This document shows, in pieces, positions 22,503-33,285 of a stretch of 64,000 nucleotides of DNA. The notes below the pieces were generated by a model. The model had not been told where the DNA came from. It saw only the letters and a program-made list of their open reading frames with translations, and did no database searches. This DNA comes from Tetrapyrgos nigripes (Eukaryota; Basidiomycota; Agaricomycetes; Agaricales; Campanellaceae): NCBI GenBank assembly GCA_013368315.1, contig JAACJM010000023.1, forward strand, positions 620,001-684,000, in the 5' to 3' direction. The translations under genes were made by a program, and so were the position numbers. How positions within the stretch are numbered: the first letter of the stretch is position 1; every line of letters starts with the position of its first letter.

Positions 22503-23635
22503 ATGGATCGTTCTTCCACTCCTGTGCCAAGCCAGTTAATGCGCCATCCCGAACTCTACGAGATAGCAGACCAGTCCCCTATTGTAACCTTTAGGGTAAG
22601 ACATCCAATCCATTTGTATCAGTGGGTACTGATAGCAAACTATGTTATAGGTTGGCGATAAACTTTTCCGAGGCTCAGTGGGTGTCTTTAGAAAACACTC
22701 TGAGTACATCGATGGCCTGTTGAATTACACACTCAAGGTACCCAAAGAAGGTGCTGCTCTTCTCAAGACTCCCATTCCTGAAGGCGCCCCAGGCTCAGAA
22801 TCAAATCCAATTGTTGTAACTGCTTTGACTGAGCAACAATTTGCAAATGTTTTACGATGGGTCTGGAAAAGGTGCGTTCCTGATGTCAAACTGGTGTTCG
22901 GAATGCTCAATACATTGTCATAGCCCCCATGTACCCCTGGATCTCCCTAGAGATCAGTTGGTGGAGGTACTCACAGCGACTCGTTTTCTCATGATGCCGT
23001 CACTTGCACGCTGGTGTATCGACAAGCTCAAATCCATAACTCCCACACTGTCATCAGCAGAGAAGCTTGCTCTGAGTTATGAGCTTCCTATATTTGATGA
23101 TGACTGGCTTGACAGCGCTGTTGGAGACATAGTCCGTAAAGGAGTCTCAGATTTGCGGGGAGAAATTCTTGATCGTCTTGATGGAAAGCTAGTTGGGATA
23201 TTAGGTTCAGCTCACCAACAGCTGAAAGAGGAACGACAGAAATTTGCGTATTCGATTCCTAAACCTGAAGACGTTGGCCGACCAGATACCTGCGACACTG
23301 AATATCATAAACTTGTCTGTGAGCCATGCTGGACTTGGCTCTGGTGGAATTCTATCGTCTTTAAACTCCTACATCCCAAGGAACCTCTTCCCATGTCCGA
23401 AGTCGAGGTCACTGTATTGGGTTCTAGCAGAGGGGAGGATCCAAATGCCCAGATGAGGATTGGATGCAAGATACATTATATCGAGTTCATTAAAAGTCAC
23501 GGGGCACTTGGTACGGAAGATAGACTGATTGATGCATGCGTTGAAGCTGTCAGAGAATATCTAGCTACGAAGATCCATGTATACAAAGGGGAATTTGTGA
23601 TTCCTCCTCCTCAACATCCAGAAGCTATCTTGTAG
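22503..23635 (+). CDS. BTB/POZ domain protein
   Basis: Exons 22503-22595, 22651-22871 and 22924-23635 total 1026 nt and give 341 residues. The start is the ATG of 'MDRSSTPVPSQ'; an upstream ATG at 22404 is less likely. The BTB fold is recognised by 'IVTFRVGDKLFRGSVGVFRK' (strands and first helix), then 'FANVLRWVWK' and 'LVEVLTATRFLMMPSLARWC', as in the many mushroom BTB proteins. The remainder is α-helical ('SSAEKLALSYELPIFDDDWL') and contains a Trp/Cys-rich patch (CEPCWTWLWW). BTB domains mediate protein contacts, often as cullin-3 adaptors; the partner here is unknown. It lies inside element 2 and shares a 225-bp divergent promoter with the integrase gene. Confidence 0.85.
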
Positions 23636-24017
23636 ATAAGACTCGGATTGCCTGTAGCTACGTATATGAAATTTCTTTCAGTTGTATTTCTTAATCTAAC
23701 AGTCCTGAGAGTTCGGTTTATTCTGTAACGGCCGGTACCAAAAAGGGAATCCTGTATAGTATTTGCTCATACTTTCACATTTCACATGTCCGTAGATACA
23801 AAAGGACCTTCAAGTACTTTCTTTTCGGGACTCTTACTGTCTTGTTCATAGCAGGGGAAATATAAAAGCCCTGTCTTGTGAATTGAGGCCTTAGGCATCG
23901 AGAGCCAGGAGTTACAATTTCATATCAGCACAATTACACAAGTCATGGTCTGAACAAGTAGAGACAAGTTAAGTACTTGCGACTATATTATCGTAGTATA
24001 TCTTCAGCAGAACTGGT
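23636..24017. other. 3' region of the BTB gene in element 2
   Basis: I see no gene here. The sequence is AT-rich and leads into the right subterminal array. Confidence 0.45.
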
Positions 24018-24150
24018 TAAAAATTTATGTTGATGGGTTAGAGATTTATGTTGACGGGTTGGAGATTTATGTTGACGGGTCAAAGATTCACATGTTGACG
24101 GGTCAAAGATTCATATGTTGACGGGTGGCATATATATGTTGACGGGTACT
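24018..24150 (-). repeat. Right subterminal minisatellite array of element 2
   Basis: About six units of roughly 20-27 bp, written on the plus strand as 'GTTGACGGGTCAAAGATTC' type, are the reverse complement of an ACCCGTCAAC core. They mirror the left array in orientation. The right TIR follows at about 24153-24178. Confidence 0.85.
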
Positions 24151-24184
24151 TGATTTTTTGTGCAGATTGAACGGCATAGTCCCG

Positions 24185-25798
24185 CCTGTCTTCCTTCCCG
24201 AGGCACCCTACATCAAACCTGGTTGTGATTCTACACATATTTCATATTTCATGAATATGATCATATTCTGTTACGATTTTCCAACTGTCAATTGCCAATT
24301 GACCCCAAGATTCAAAACCGTCCTAGACTGTCCTAGACCGTCCGGTCCAAGACAAGCTATGTACATACATAAAAGACAAGGTCCCCGAGTCCAGTCTCCC
24401 CATCCCGTCGGACCTTGGTCCCTCGTAACCGGTTGGCCCTGGTCGACGGTCCTTGGACCTTAATCTCCCTCTCCCGTCGGTACCGGTGTCGTTGTCAGTG
24501 TCACGGTCGGTTAATTGGCTAAGGGCTTCAAGCCTTCAAGCTTCAAGCTTCAAGCTTCAAGACCTGTACATACACATATACACTACTTGTGCTCAAGCTT
24601 GTACCTTGCCTATCCCGCTTCTACGCGCAAGTTCTGTTCTACATGTACGTAAGTTAAAAAGGTTCCACCAATGTCTCAAGAGTCACTAGTCAAGGTTCTC
24701 AGTTCAAATTGATTCAGATATTCTCGAAAGCCAAGAGTCGAGAGCCAAGACCGCGCGCTTCAGCTTCTCAAGACGGGCCTAAATCACCGCCGGGGTAAGC
24801 CTCCCCGACCGTCGACGCCGTACAATGTATTACTTCCGCTGTATAATAGTATACGTGTACTCGGACTTGTATGTGTGTCAGTGTCAATCCTGCGTACAGT
24901 ATTGAACTGTATGTACTAGGAGTAGGACAGATTTATGTATGTAGTACGGACGCGCTCATAAATGCAAATGCAAATGCAAAGTCTCTATGCATGTATGTAT
25001 GTATGTAGCGTTTCAGCTAGTGCTAGTGCTAACGCTAGTACCTGTTAAAAGTACAGTTTTTGACATTTGGCGTGAAAAAAGAAACCCAGGTAACCAAGGT
25101 AACCAAGTAAGGAAGGATACGTCGAACCGTAAAACTGCGTGATGCAACGGCAATGTGCGGCTGCCTGCGCAGGAGAAGAAAGGAATGAGAAAGGGCAAGG
25201 TAGAACGAAAGAGATAAGATGACGATGGATGGATGACAAAGGCTGTCTATGCGCACTCAAAACCAAAACCAAAACAAACTCGAGGAAAGGAAGAAAGGAA
25301 TGGGATAACTTATGTGTTAAAAGAAGGAAGGGAGGGAGGAAAGGATGCCTATGTCATTCGCCCAACAAACAAAAAAAGAACTCGCCCAAAAAACCTCGTC
25401 AAAGAAAGAAAGAAGAAAAACCAAAAAACCGCCAGTAAAAACGCCTATGTATAAAAACCCCAGTCCGTGCACGATATTAAGGAGAAAATATTGCTGTATG
25501 TATGTAACTAAAAAAAAAGTCCGAGTAGCGTCGTTGCATGATGCATGCATGCCAATGCCAATGCATCCTAATCCATGACTGCTGTAGCGGTCGTCATACG
25601 TAGACGTGGGCGTTGGGCGTTGCTGTGGGTGTCGGTGTTGGCGACGGTGATGGTGTGTTGTCGACGTAGTGTGGTGGTAGCGGTAGCTAGCTGTAAGCCA
25701 AAGCCTACGCCTCAGTCGCAGCTCATAGTCGTGACTGAACCCAAAACCAGGACCGAGCGGCTCGGTCTAGTCTGGACTGCGTCCGCGTCCATGTCCAT
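24185..25798. other. Gene-less region with simple repeats
   Basis: No gene is supported. It holds a palindromic CTTCAAG tandem run (about 24525-24560), ATGCAA repeats (24960-24979), an ATGT run (24990-25007) and purine-rich stretches at 25260-25440 that create spurious open frames. Confidence 0.5.
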
Positions 25799-26812
25799 CT
25801 ACCAAGCCGTCCAAACAGCCCCACCCACCATACTCACCACCACAACCCCCATCCCAACCCACCCACCTCTCAAATTCTTCACATCCACCAACCTCCTCAA
25901 ACTCCCATTCGACGCCGCAAACGTCGTCACAAACGCTTTTGTGGGATCTGGTGTACCTGATATCGTCACTGTTGGAGCGGAGGGGTTGGGTGAGGTGTTT
26001 GCGTTGGGATCTGATTTTGAGGTTGATGATGGTGAGGAGGAAGGTGATGAGGGGGATGCACCGGAGGGGAGGATGGTGAAACGGTTGGAGGTGGCGAAGA
26101 TGGTGCCTGGGGTAGAGTTTAGGAAGAGGATGAAGTAGTCGTCGGCGGGAGGGATGTCGATGAGGTTGAGGTTGAGGGCTGCTGGAGAGCCTTTTCCACA
26201 GGGGACTGTTGCATTAGGAAGGATGGAGAACGAAGAGGAGGCAGTGACGCGTAAAGGGACGAGGGACGGAACGGGAACGAAGGAGCGATGACAGGAACGA
26301 AAATAGCAGCGGAAGGACAGGAATAGCATAAAACGGCCAGTCAGTCACCGCGTTTCTCGAAATGAACCAAAATAGATGATATGGTTGATATGCGGTCAAG
26401 ACTCACCGTCCCTCGCAACAAAAATCAACCCATCGTTGCCCAGTCTTGCTAGCTCAACGTCGAAACCAGAGATTCCGTCCCCTTTGCCTTTGGTCCATGA
26501 TATGGCGTGGGTTTCACCGTTTGTCCATTGGGTTCCTGTGACGGGTGATGTGATTTGGAAGTAGGCTGGGAGGAGAACAAGGGAGACAGCAGTAGGAGCG
26601 AGCAGCGAGCAGCAACGAGGAGAAGAGAACGCGTCAAGAAAAGAAGAGACGGAAGCGAGTCGGAGCCAAGTGGAGGAAGGAGAGATGGAGGTGGTCAGTA
26701 TACAGCTAGCTTCCAAGCACAATGAAGACCACGTACCTGTTGCTTGTGCTGCTAGACACGCCAATACGGTCGCCACGCCAGCTTGTCTCGAGAAGAAACT
26801 CGAGAGACGCAT
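25799..26812 (-). CDS. Secreted, GPI-anchored KNH/Kre9-type serine-rich wall protein
   Basis: Exons 26812-26737, 26565-26407 and 26205-25799 total 642 nt and give 213 residues. It begins with a signal peptide (VATVLACLAAQATG). A Kre9/Knh1-like β-sandwich domain follows, shown by 'FQITSPVTGTQWTNGE' and the 'ISWTKG...FDVEL' pattern, running to 'RFTILPSGA'. A Ser/Pro/Thr-rich stalk and a hydrophobic C-terminal tail (GMGVVVVSMVGGAVW) fit a GPI attachment signal. Relatives act in cell-wall β-1,6-glucan assembly or simply coat the wall; the precise role here is unknown. The second intron (201 bp) is longer than usual for this window. The plus-strand open frame at 25575-26138 is its shadow. Confidence 0.8.
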
Positions 26813-26819
26813 GATAGAG

Positions 26820-27915
26820 GCTGGTTATGGATAAGAGAATGAAAGCCTGGAAGCGAGGTTTTGAAGAGGAAGGAGGACTGGACGGGAAGTAGGAAGATAA
26901 GGAAAGGCAAGGGAAAGGAAGGAATGGAAGCCTCTGTAATAAGGAATTAGAAGGAATGTGAGAGATAGAGGGACGGCGAGCGCACTGAAGGGACTTTGGA
27001 AAGGTGAAAGCTGTGTTTCAAGGCAAATCCGTTGACTTGCCAATGGGCGTCCAAATGACCAAGTCTTCAAAAATTCCTTCGTGATTGCTATGCCGCTTGT
27101 ACTTGTTTGGCTCGCCAAGCCGTCCGTTGCCGTCAGTCCGCGTGGACTCTCGGATGTAACCTTCGGGTCCGTGGACTTTAAAGCTTGCGCACTGGACGAA
27201 CTCTTTCTGAACGCATCCTGCGAGGTCGACGTCTTGAACGAGGAAGATCACTGCTGCAGCAGCTTCCTTCCAAGTGGAGACAGAATGATTGACTTTCAGG
27301 CGGCAAGTCAATTAATTGTATGTATCGGCCCTCGGGGATTAACCGTTGACAGGTACACTCGCTGGAAGAACGGCTTGAACAGATAGATAGATAGATAGAT
27401 ACAGTAACTTGGAGAGATCCTGCAAGTTTCTGAACGAAAGAGCTTTGCAAAAGAGTCTTCATGGAATGCTGCCGAATACCTCACTATCGAGCTTCCCTGT
27501 ACATACATAATCATTTCTGATTTCAAACGGCGAGTTAGGCGTTTCAGTAAACTTGTGTACAGTTTGACATGTCTCCAGGAACAACGGAGACGGGTTTACG
27601 ACAATCGTTGTATTGACTGTTGTGGCACCTCTCACTGCCTCGAAGGTAGCAAACCTATAAATGTCAGTGCTACTACAACATCGTATCGACTCTTTCTCTC
27701 TACATAAGTGTGTATTACTATTCGCTAATTGGTACCTTTCGGGAAAGAAAGATTGATGTTTCGTGTAATTCTCAAGTCAAAATCTGGACAATCAGGACGA
27801 CGATCCACCAGCTGCCGTCATTGAAGAGACTTCACGGACCATGGTACCCGCGTTCAGCTGCATCAATTTGCCTCTCAAGGTACACATGCGATTCAGGTTG
27901 CTCCTATTCAAACAT
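26820..27915. other. Intergenic region, no supported gene
   Basis: It contains a short GATA microsatellite (27382-27401). Open frames on both strands around 27018-27460 match nothing I know and lack splice logic. The stretch separates the wall-protein gene from the tRNA gene. Confidence 0.5.
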
Positions 27916-27918
27916 ACT

Positions 27919-28032
27919 GGTTCGATGGCGTAGTCGGTAATCGCATCTGTTTAACTTTTCCCGCAACCCTCTTGCAACCCTCCCATAATTTGTGAACACA
28001 GAAGGTCCCCGGTTCGAACCCGGGTCAAACCA
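27919..28032 (+). tRNA. tRNA-Val (anticodon AAC) with intron
   Basis: The acceptor strands GGTTCGA and TCAAACC pair (one C-A mismatch at the fifth pair), with discriminator A at 28032. The D arm is GCG/CGC with AGTCGGTAAT, the anticodon stem TCTGT (27946-27950) pairs with ACAGA (27998-28002), and the T arm CCCGG-TTCGAAC-CCGGG is perfect. The anticodon AAC is at 27953-27955. An intron of about 40 nt follows it, ending at 27995 or 27996. Strict cutting after position 37 would place T there instead of the usual A, so the splice point may be one base off the standard place. Confidence 0.8.
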
Positions 28033-28311
28033 TGTCGGGCGTTTCTTCTTCTACGTTTTGCTGAGCTTTTTCCCGTCGAACAGGCAGGACCTCATTTCCA
28101 TTTCCATTTCTATTTCAGGTGTTGCCGACGCGTTTGTTTCCGAGTCCGCTTTTGCTTTTGCTCCCACGGATCTAAATTGTCTCTGATTTGTCCGAGGCCC
28201 GAGGTCATGGACATCTCTCTCAATATACCAAAGCACTCTAAAGGCTCGAGACTCGGACAATTTAACGAGTCTAAACGGTGTTCAGAGATTACTGAGAGCT
28301 ACTTTACAATA

Positions 28312-28712
28312 CTAGGGAACAGCACGGGAGACCCGCGGGGATTTTTTTTTTGAACCCGTCCCCGCCCCGCCTAATTCCCGTCCCCGCCACCACGGGAGCG
28401 GGAAACTGTACGGGGTACGGCTAAAGAGGTCATTTCCTGCGGGGTACTGGATCCCCTATCTGTATTTTGCTTCTGTGTACCAAAATTGAGAGAGAAAACG
28501 GTCAGTCTATTATTTTTTAACGGAAACGAACCATTACTGACCAATTCAAACAATTCTCAGCGCATTTTGAAGTCCAAACTCAATACATTAACCTACAATT
28601 CCTCATCCCGTACCCCGCGTGACGGGAGACGGGTTTGGTACGGGTTTGCTCAACGTCTCCCGTACCCGTTCCCGTCCTCCCACGATTCCCGCCAACCCCG
28701 TGCTATTCCTTA
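28312..28712. repeat. GC-rich inverted-repeat element (MITE-like)
   Basis: The left end 'GGGAACAGCACGGG' faces the right end, which reversed reads 'AGGAATAGCACGGGG'. Both arms are filled with CCCGT/ACGGG words, around an AT-rich centre of about 150 bp. No clear target duplication is visible, and there is no coding sequence. Confidence 0.6.
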
Positions 28713-29254
28713 TCGATAAGTTACCCGCATCATGATTAATATTCACTTGCACCAATTTACCTCAAGACACGTTGTCTGCCTCGCACTGTAGAACGGGATA
28801 TGATGACTGTGCAATGCCACCTCGCCGGGTCCTTTAGGGGCCATTTGGCGTGTATTTATCTATCTATTTTAGCCCTGCTCCCTGTGGGACTCGGGAGCGG
28901 TTGAATTCCAGGCTACTATTCAGTGCTCTCCGCAAGGTCTTTATATTACGAAGACTGAGGGCAGTCCTTCAAAGTGAGTTTCAAGCTCCAACAACAATCA
29001 CCATCATGATTCTAGCTGCTGAGCGTGCAGTCTTCAAGAACAAATCAAGTTGATCAAATCTGATTATTATAAAGTGAACCCTTTCCTCCATTCTCCCTCA
29101 GAAAACTTGGTTATCACCTCCTTCTCAATTCCCGTGTTCTTCAACTGAAGGCATCGCTCATTGGACAGCGATCCAATACGCATCAGAACTTACGATCTTA
29201 GTGAGAGAACTGACTTGGCAGTAACCTTCTAGATTTAATCTGTCAGCTATTACA

Positions 29255-29870
29255 ATGGCCGACGCGGTAACAATTGTCATCGATGGACTTGGGGTTTTTG
29301 TGGAAACCGCTGTGTTACGACTCCCCAGGCCGTGCCAGGGCACACACAAGTCAGTGACCCTGGTCTTTTTGAACAGCAAAGAAGTGGTTTTGGGACGTTC
29401 AATTCTATGTCCCTTGTTACCCATGGCGTTGTTATGGCGTACCTGGACATTTCGCCAGGTGGATATAGTACTTTTCCGGTGCGATGCTACTAACTCATAC
29501 CCAGGCATAAGCGCCATCCCTATCATTGTACTATATGGCAGTACTCCTCCGAGTACCTCCAATCAAACCTTTGCCCTCGGAGATGACCTGCTACACTATC
29601 GTCAACTCTCATACAAAGGAGCATTGTTCACTTCACCACGGGGCCTCAACCCCAACTTACTTTTGCTGAAGATGTCGAATTTGACTACATGCTTCTCAGT
29701 ACCACAAAGGACACAGACCTAGGAGGTCCAAGCTGGGAATCTTGATCAGACAAATTTGGAGGCAGAAATGAGAGAGATGCGGGCAAGAGTTGATATGCTT
29801 ACGAGGGAGATGGGGAGGATTTTGGTACCACCTTCTTATGTTGACGAGAATGGCGAAGTCAGTAGCTAGA
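29255..29870 (+). pseudogene. Possible gene remnant ending in a coiled-coil exon
   Basis: The end (about 29725-29870) reads as a terminal exon after a TAG acceptor. It encodes a short heptad-rich helix (LEAEMREMRARVDMLTREMG) followed by 'PPSYVDENGE' and a stop. That tail resembles the end of agaricomycete membrane proteins with cytosolic coiled coils. The preceding 155-codon frame (29255-29722) shows some hydrophobic stretches, but I cannot join it convincingly and do not recognise it. I treat the locus as a fragment or a poorly resolved gene. Confidence 0.35.
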
Positions 29871-30097
29871 GGAATTTTGAAAGTAGAGAGACTCGAGTCT
29901 TTCAGTGAGTTTTTTTTTTACCTACGGCTTGTCCTGATTACGATGTCTTCCAGGTACTCGGAAAATGAAGGGGAAGAGTTTCTTTTGAAATTTTTTTTTG
30001 GAAGGTGTACCAGTGTCAATTGCAGTGGGTACTCGCAATACTTGTGGACCTCTAGTATTCTCTAGTTTCTATGCTGTTCAAATTGCACTTTTATTAT

Positions 30098-30200
30098 TTA
30101 CCCGCACTCTCGATATCTTTCCCCGCACTCACGGACTTTTCCCGCACACAGTGACCTACTTTCCCCGCACACTCTCGAAAACTCTCCCACACTCAATGTT
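30098..30200 (+). repeat. Left subterminal array of element 3
   Basis: Five loosely spaced 'CCCGCACTC' type words run inward from the TIR. Their inverted counterparts ('GAGTGCGGG') lie at about 31206-31305 before the right TIR. Confidence 0.75.
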
Positions 30201-31205
30201 CACGAATTCAATTCCTGGGCCACTTACACCCAGCGAAAACTGACTATGCGTAAATAGAACAAAATGTCCACATGAATATGAGCTCTTGCAGATATCCATT
30301 CAGTCAAATTAGAAATTTGCAGAAAATACGATTCCTGCACGAAAGAATAGTGAAAAAGCAAATGTATATTTCTGCATCTATCTGTCATAATATACACAAA
30401 GTCTGTAGCTATTCTATAAGAATCCCATACAGCCCTGTCCAAATCGAAGTCCCTTCGTAGTAACCCATAAGAAGATCTAAGACAGAAGTTCAGGATGTAT
30501 CGTCAGCAGAGATGCCAAGCATGCGCGATGTACAATCACATACCATGTACGTGTATTTTGAGACCTGAGGCTATTTATTGTGAATTGCACGCGAACGGCA
30601 CACGCATAGAATAACTCACCTAGTTGAGAGGAGTGAGAGTATAACGGGACTGTAGAGGAAGAGATGTCAGCTAGGCGTATTCCAAGGGATTGAACAATGC
30701 ACCGTTTGGCTCTTGAGCGACGTGATGGAAACTATTACTCGCCATATTCTTGACCACCTTACACTAATACACTGCCCAAAGCACATACACCCCATTCCTG
30801 CTACACAGACGCGTTAACGTTAGCTTCTGAACTGGACTATTGCGAAGAGGTTGGGATAAAGAGGGCGATAAAAAGGGTATTTCTGTCACGGCACATCGGG
30901 GGACAAGCTTGAGCACGTCTGGTACGCGCTGGGCTGGTGGTGGTAGTAAAGACAGCACGACGTGGCAAAGAGTGCCGAAGGTACCGGCATGAGTCACATG
31001 AAACTTTGAGTCATGTTACTTACACGTGACCCTGACGCGTCGCGTTAAAAGGTCTTGCATCCAATTTGCGTCGTCCTCGCTCTGTGTTATGCTAGGTATT
31101 CCACTCATAAAAGTAAGAATAAAAACATCCAAGTCAGTAATGAGCAAAATGTCTTAAGTTTTATGGAAAAAAAAAGACAACTTAGACATTAAAAGTGGGA
31201 AACCT
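30200..31205. other. Interior of element 3, non-coding
   Basis: No exon or known domain is visible on either strand across about 1 kb, so this copy would depend on an enzyme supplied elsewhere. Confidence 0.5.
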
Positions 31206-31654
31206 GAATGAGTGCGGGGATCTCAACAATGAGCGCGGGGATTTTAACAATGAGTACGAGTATTTCAGCAATGAGTGCGGGAAATGTCGAGTGTGTGCGG
31301 GTAGAAATAATAAAAGTGCAAAATGAACTGCATAAGTTTCACATTTTGATTTGGTTCCTTCGACACTTGCCCGCATTAATATTGCGCAGCGCAGTCGAGG
31401 CTAAACGGCGAAAGATCAGAAACGTTGTATACAATAATGCTATTTCATTTCTTTACGAGGTTACTACTACCCTCCTCTGAAGGGCTCGAGACTCAGACTT
31501 CCGTGCATCCACACCACTACCAATCTTCCCGCTTCAAGTTCTGAACCCAACACAAAATTCACATCTCACATCACGGTCCAATTCTCTCCGTCGAAGACTA
31601 ATACTACATATCTACATACATAGTTCGATGATTTTTGGTTCTTCAAGCGCAGAC

Positions 31655-32068
31655 CTATACATGAATTGCCGATAACAGCGAGTAAGTCTCTGGACTTTTT
31701 ATAACAGAAAAATTACAGCACAAAGTACTCACCCCAGGAGCTCCTGAGCAAGAAAGTCCATCACAGCACGTATTTCCAAGGAAGGTAGCGCATTGTTGAC
31801 CAGCAGTCTGACAGACTCCGGGTGTGGGCATGCAGTTCTAAAATTTCGATTAATGAAGGGTAGGCACTTTAGTTGTCCCAAATAAGAACAAGACACTCAC
31901 CCCAAGAGGACTTCCATTCGTACACGTCAACCCAGCACAACATTGACTAGAACCTGGTGAACAGGCAGCGAAGAGGCCAGTACATTGACGTTCTTGGAGT
32001 GTAGCAGCCATAGAGACTGAGGCTGTGGCGGTGAGGATGACGGTGAAGAGAGTGGTTTTGAGTTGCAT
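31655..32068 (-). CDS. Small secreted cysteine-rich protein
   Basis: Exons 32068-31901, 31837-31733 and 31687-31655 total 306 nt and give 101 residues. A signal peptide (TTLFTVILTATASVSMAA) is followed by two similar cysteine-knot-like units: 'CTGLFAACSPGSSQCCAGL' then TC, and 'CQTAGQQCATFLGNTCCDGL' then SC. The CC-GL-C pattern is repeated, suggesting an internal duplication with disulfide pairing. The last exon adds eleven ordinary residues. Proteins of this shape are frequent in mushroom secretomes; I assign no function. Confidence 0.75.
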
Positions 32069-32499
32069 TATGATCGTTGATTTGGTGTTGATCTGGTGAG
32101 GGATCCTGACTTGTGAAGAGGGTAAGGAGGTAATGATGCCAATGCAGAACACTTGCAGGCCTTTTTATAGGTTTCAGAACGTATTTCCAGAGGCTAGAGC
32201 GTATTTGTTTCATATGGCAAGCTGAGTACACGATGCACATGTATGCTGCTCGCAGCCCGTCGGATGCAGAACGTCCTACGTCCCTCTGCGTGTACTTGAA
32301 AATCTGTATAGATTGAATACTTTTTTCATAGAATTTTCATAGAATTTTTGGACAGTTGTTCGACAGCGGGTTCCTGCACCCTGAATTTCCTGACCGGATC
32401 TGCTAACTGTCAACCAACAGTGAGTGACATTGTATATGTACCTACTTAATAGCTGTATACATGCTTGGTATACCTATACTGTCAGCGAAAGAGTCAGAC

Positions 32500-33285
32500 T
32501 GTCGGACTGAGGGGTAGCGTAGGAAAGGTGTAGGGAAAAGGGTTTTTTGTGGCATTTGCTGATCGTGAAGTTGAAATGAATTATGACCAATGGCCCAACA
32601 ATGGCCCGGGTGGCACTTATACTGGCGATTGACTGCCGCTCAAGCGCTCAATTTCTCAGGTGTCGTTCTGGCCTCGTAAGGGGTAGTTCTTGCTGAAGAT
32701 GACCCCTTCTTAGGTTCATTGCTCCCCCTATCCCGCTTACCAAACCCTCACGAGGTGTAAGTCGTAATGGACAATGGACATGCCATTGATGTTTCACAAA
32801 ATTCCGAACCGGAGAGCGAGGTGTGTTCCACGAACGTCAAAAGTATACATACTAGCATAAGGACCGTTGGCCAGTTTCTTCCTGTCGGACTGAGGGGTGG
32901 CGTACCAGGAAAGGCCGAGGAAATGGGTCTTTTGTGGCATTTGCTGATCGTGAAGTTGAAATGGCCACCTTATGGTGGCGGTATAGATTGCCCCTCAAGT
33001 TCAGCTTTTCCGAAATGTTATTCTGGCCCCATACTCGTACTCGTAGATAGTATTTTTTTATTTTTTTTATTGCTGAGGACTCATCTGATCCCTTTTTGCT
33101 TTTGGTTTTCCTCCTGATAAGCTGCCCCCAAAAAGCATACCATGACTCTAGGCCGCGATGGACATGCCATTAATGTTCTACAAAATTCCGAACCGGAGAG
33201 CGACGTGTGTTCTTTGACACGAACGCCAAAAGTATATATGCTAGCATAAGGCCTGACCGTCGGTCAGTTTCTTCCTCTTTTTACC
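32500..33285 (+). repeat. Two-copy tandem duplication of about 385 bp
   Basis: 'GTCGGACTGAGGGGT' recurs near 32502 and 32884, 'GCATTTGCTGATCGTGAAG' near 32553 and 32938, and 'AAAATTCCGAACCGGAGAGC' near 32798 and 33181. The open frame 32767-33117 lies across the junction and looks accidental. Confidence 0.8.

Larger units (their letters stand above)
16033..24178. mobile_element. Element 2: apparently complete integrase-core transposon with BTB gene
   Basis: The element is 8146 bp long. Its ends are inverted repeats of about 26 bp: left TATGCTGTTCATTCTGCAC, right (reversed) TATGCCGTTCAATCTGCAC, each followed by A-rich sequence. Both ends continue inward into arrays built on an ACCCGTC core. 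A 6-bp duplication (GTCCCG) borders it. It contains an unrecognised charged protein (minus), an intact integrase-core gene (minus) and a BTB gene (plus, head to head with the integrase). Every frame checks out, so this copy could be functional. A 6-bp duplication is what retroviral-type integrases often produce; linking the integrase to the ends is an inference from structure. Confidence 0.8.
30070..31334. mobile_element. Element 3: non-autonomous relative of element 2
   Basis: The element is 1265 bp long and flanked by AGTTTC at 30064-30069 and 31335-31340. The left end is TATGCTGTTCAAATTGCAC; the right end reversed is TATGCAGTTCATTTTGCAC. Both are followed by 'TTTTATTATTT' and then several CCCGCACTC-type units. 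The first 11-20 bases match the TIR of element 2, and the layout (TIR, A/T-rich bases, inward CCCG-core array) is the same. No gene is found inside. Confidence 0.8.

Noticed and set aside
25575..26138. 187-codon plus-strand open frame as a gene
   Set aside because: It is antisense to the well-supported KNH-type wall protein gene and shows no domain.
29158..29562. 134-codon minus-strand open frame
   Set aside because: It overlaps the plus-strand remnant at 29255-29722; neither strand shows a family motif, and the minus frame lacks a splice context.
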